Source of the DNA: Alphaproteobacteria bacterium
GTDB taxonomy: Bacteria; Pseudomonadota; Alphaproteobacteria; Rhizobiales; Aestuariivirgaceae
Assembly (NCBI GenBank): GCA_005884715.1
Contig: VAZZ01000508.1
Span: 1 to 14,578 of the forward strand
Length of the DNA: 14,578 nucleotides
Direction of reading: 5' to 3'
Each line of letters starts with the position of its first letter. Position 1 is the first letter of the stretch. Shown piece after piece: positions 13,796 through 14,578 of the stretch. The notes under the pieces are model-generated. The model searched no databases, was not told where the DNA came from, and was given only the letters and a program-made list of their open reading frames with translations. Position numbers and translations under genes: made by a program.

Positions 13796-14578
13796 CTATT
13801 GCGTATTGCGGTCAACCGTCAGGTTGAGCGCGATCGAATTGTCGATTCGGACTTTCGAACCCTGGTCGATCTTGTTCTGGCCGGCGATCACGACCTGATC
13901 TCCCGGCTTTACGCCATCGACCACATTCACTCTGCCGCCACGCGTCATGCCCAATTTCACGAAGCGCCGCTCGATCTCGAGACCGGGCTCCTTCGCATTG
14001 GGATCCGGATTCTTCGCCTTCACCACCGCAAAGACGCTGTCGCCATAAAGCGAGTAGGTCACCGCCGTCTGCGGAATCGTAACTACCGGTTGAGGCTCAC
14101 CGACTGTCACCGTCACGTCGGCATACATGCCGGGAACCAGGCGCCCGTCGGCATTCGCGATCTTGGCGCGCACCGTGATCATCCGGCTCGACGCCGAAAC
14201 CCGCGCATCGGTCGTGGTCACCTCGCCGTTGAAACTGTCATCCGGATAGGCGCTGAATTTGGCATTCACCTTCTGGCCGACCTTGATGCGGCCGAAATCG
14301 CTCTCGGTCACGGTGAAATCGGCATAGATCGGATCGACGCTCTGCAGCCAGATCAGCGTCTGCCCGGCGGCCACATATTTGCCCACCGCCACATCGCGCA
14401 GGCCCAGCCTGCCGTCCCATGGCGCATAGATCGACTTCTGGGCGATCAAGGCCTGGGTACGTTCGATATCGGCCTGGAGCCGGTCGCGCAGCATCCTTGC
14501 CGTATCGAGATCGGCCTTGGCCGCAAAGCCCTTGTCGAAAACCTTCTGCCGGCGATCGAGCTCGGTCTGGGCATTTTC
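13796..14578 (-). CDS. RND efflux periplasmic adaptor (HlyD/AcrA-type membrane fusion protein), 5' end cut by window edge
   Basis: The visible 260 residues are the C-terminal part of a membrane fusion protein. The frame is open to the right edge, where residues ENAQTELDRRQKVFDKGFAAKADLDTA are part of the alpha-helical hairpin, so ATG 14494 is internal. Order: helical hairpin end, barrel-sandwich (lipoyl) half IYAPWDGRLGLRDVAVGKYVAAGQTL, beta-barrel with VDPIYADFTVTESDFGRIKVGQ, the segment RLVPGMYADVTV, then a membrane-proximal domain ending in GDQVVIAGQNKIDQGSKVRI. It links the RND pump to an outer-membrane channel across the periplasm. The downstream pump gene starts after 11 bp. The signal peptide or lipobox and any linked regulator would be beyond the window. 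Confidence 0.94.
   Translation of the reverse strand, partial: ENAQTELDRRQKVFDKGFAAKADLDTARMLRDRLQADIERTQALIAQKSIYAPWDGRLGLRDVAVGKYVAAGQTLIWLQSVDPIYADFTVTESDFGRIKVGQKVNAKFSAYPDDSFNGEVTTTDARVSASSRMITVRAKIANADGRLVPGMYADVTVTVGEPQPVVTIPQTAVTYSLYGDSVFAVVKAKNPDPNAKEPGLEIERRFVKLGMTRGGRVNVVDGVKPGDQVVIAGQNKIDQGSKVRIDNSIALNLTVDRNTQ

Overview
The window looks like chromosomal DNA of a GC-rich alphaproteobacterium, most likely of the order Hyphomicrobiales (Rhizobiales). The grounds are the protein families, the codon choice, and two intergenic palindromic elements that resemble repeats I know from rhizobial and bradyrhizobial genomes. No rRNA, tRNA, CRISPR array, transposase, integrase or phage gene is visible. 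Gene density is high, and both window edges cut a gene.

Layout. Positions 2-2671 (+) hold a two-gene unit: a single-chain NDP-forming acyl-CoA synthetase (5' end missing) and, 3 bp later, a CaiD-type crotonobetainyl/carnitinyl-CoA hydratase. Together they suggest activation of an acid to its CoA thioester followed by (de)hydration, possibly of carnitine or crotonobetaine. A 49-bp palindrome (2672-2720) starts at the base after the caiD stop and separates this unit from a Tat-type calcineurin-like metallophosphoesterase (2736-3626, +). Next come two small divergent genes for secreted cysteine-containing proteins (3642-4046, -, DUF6636-like; 4092-4463, +, unknown) with a 45-bp shared intergenic space that holds a 17-bp palindrome. 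An MFS transporter gene (5572-4435, -) is broken by a frameshift near 4640-4650. It diverges from an Lrp/AsnC-family regulator (5680-6153, +), and a perfect 15-bp palindrome lies just upstream of the regulator start.

Positions 6254-6294 carry a + strand terminator-like hairpin that overlaps the 3' end of a membrane-anchored SRPBCC protein gene (6826-6293, -). That gene diverges from a GNAT acetyltransferase (6866-7321, +), which is apparently translationally coupled by a TGATG junction to a DAO-family FAD amine oxidoreductase (7321-8667, +). A 108-bp nested fold-back element (8685-8792) fills the convergent gap before a small lipoprotein gene (9165-8800, -). A class I/II PLP aminotransferase (9332-10543, +) converges on an RND efflux operon on the minus strand: periplasmic adaptor (14578-13796, 5' end missing), then the inner-membrane pump (13784-10560).

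How it fits together. Several genes point to amine, amino-acid or betaine metabolism and its regulation (CoA ligase plus CaiD, Lrp regulator with its divergent transporter, GNAT plus amine oxidase, aminotransferase). They form separate short transcription units, so a shared pathway is only an inference. The RND pair is an ordinary multidrug-type efflux system. I found no clear new multi-gene system. The most unusual items are the broken MFS gene, the two palindromic elements, the candidate operators, and the unusual second half of the CaiD active-site region.
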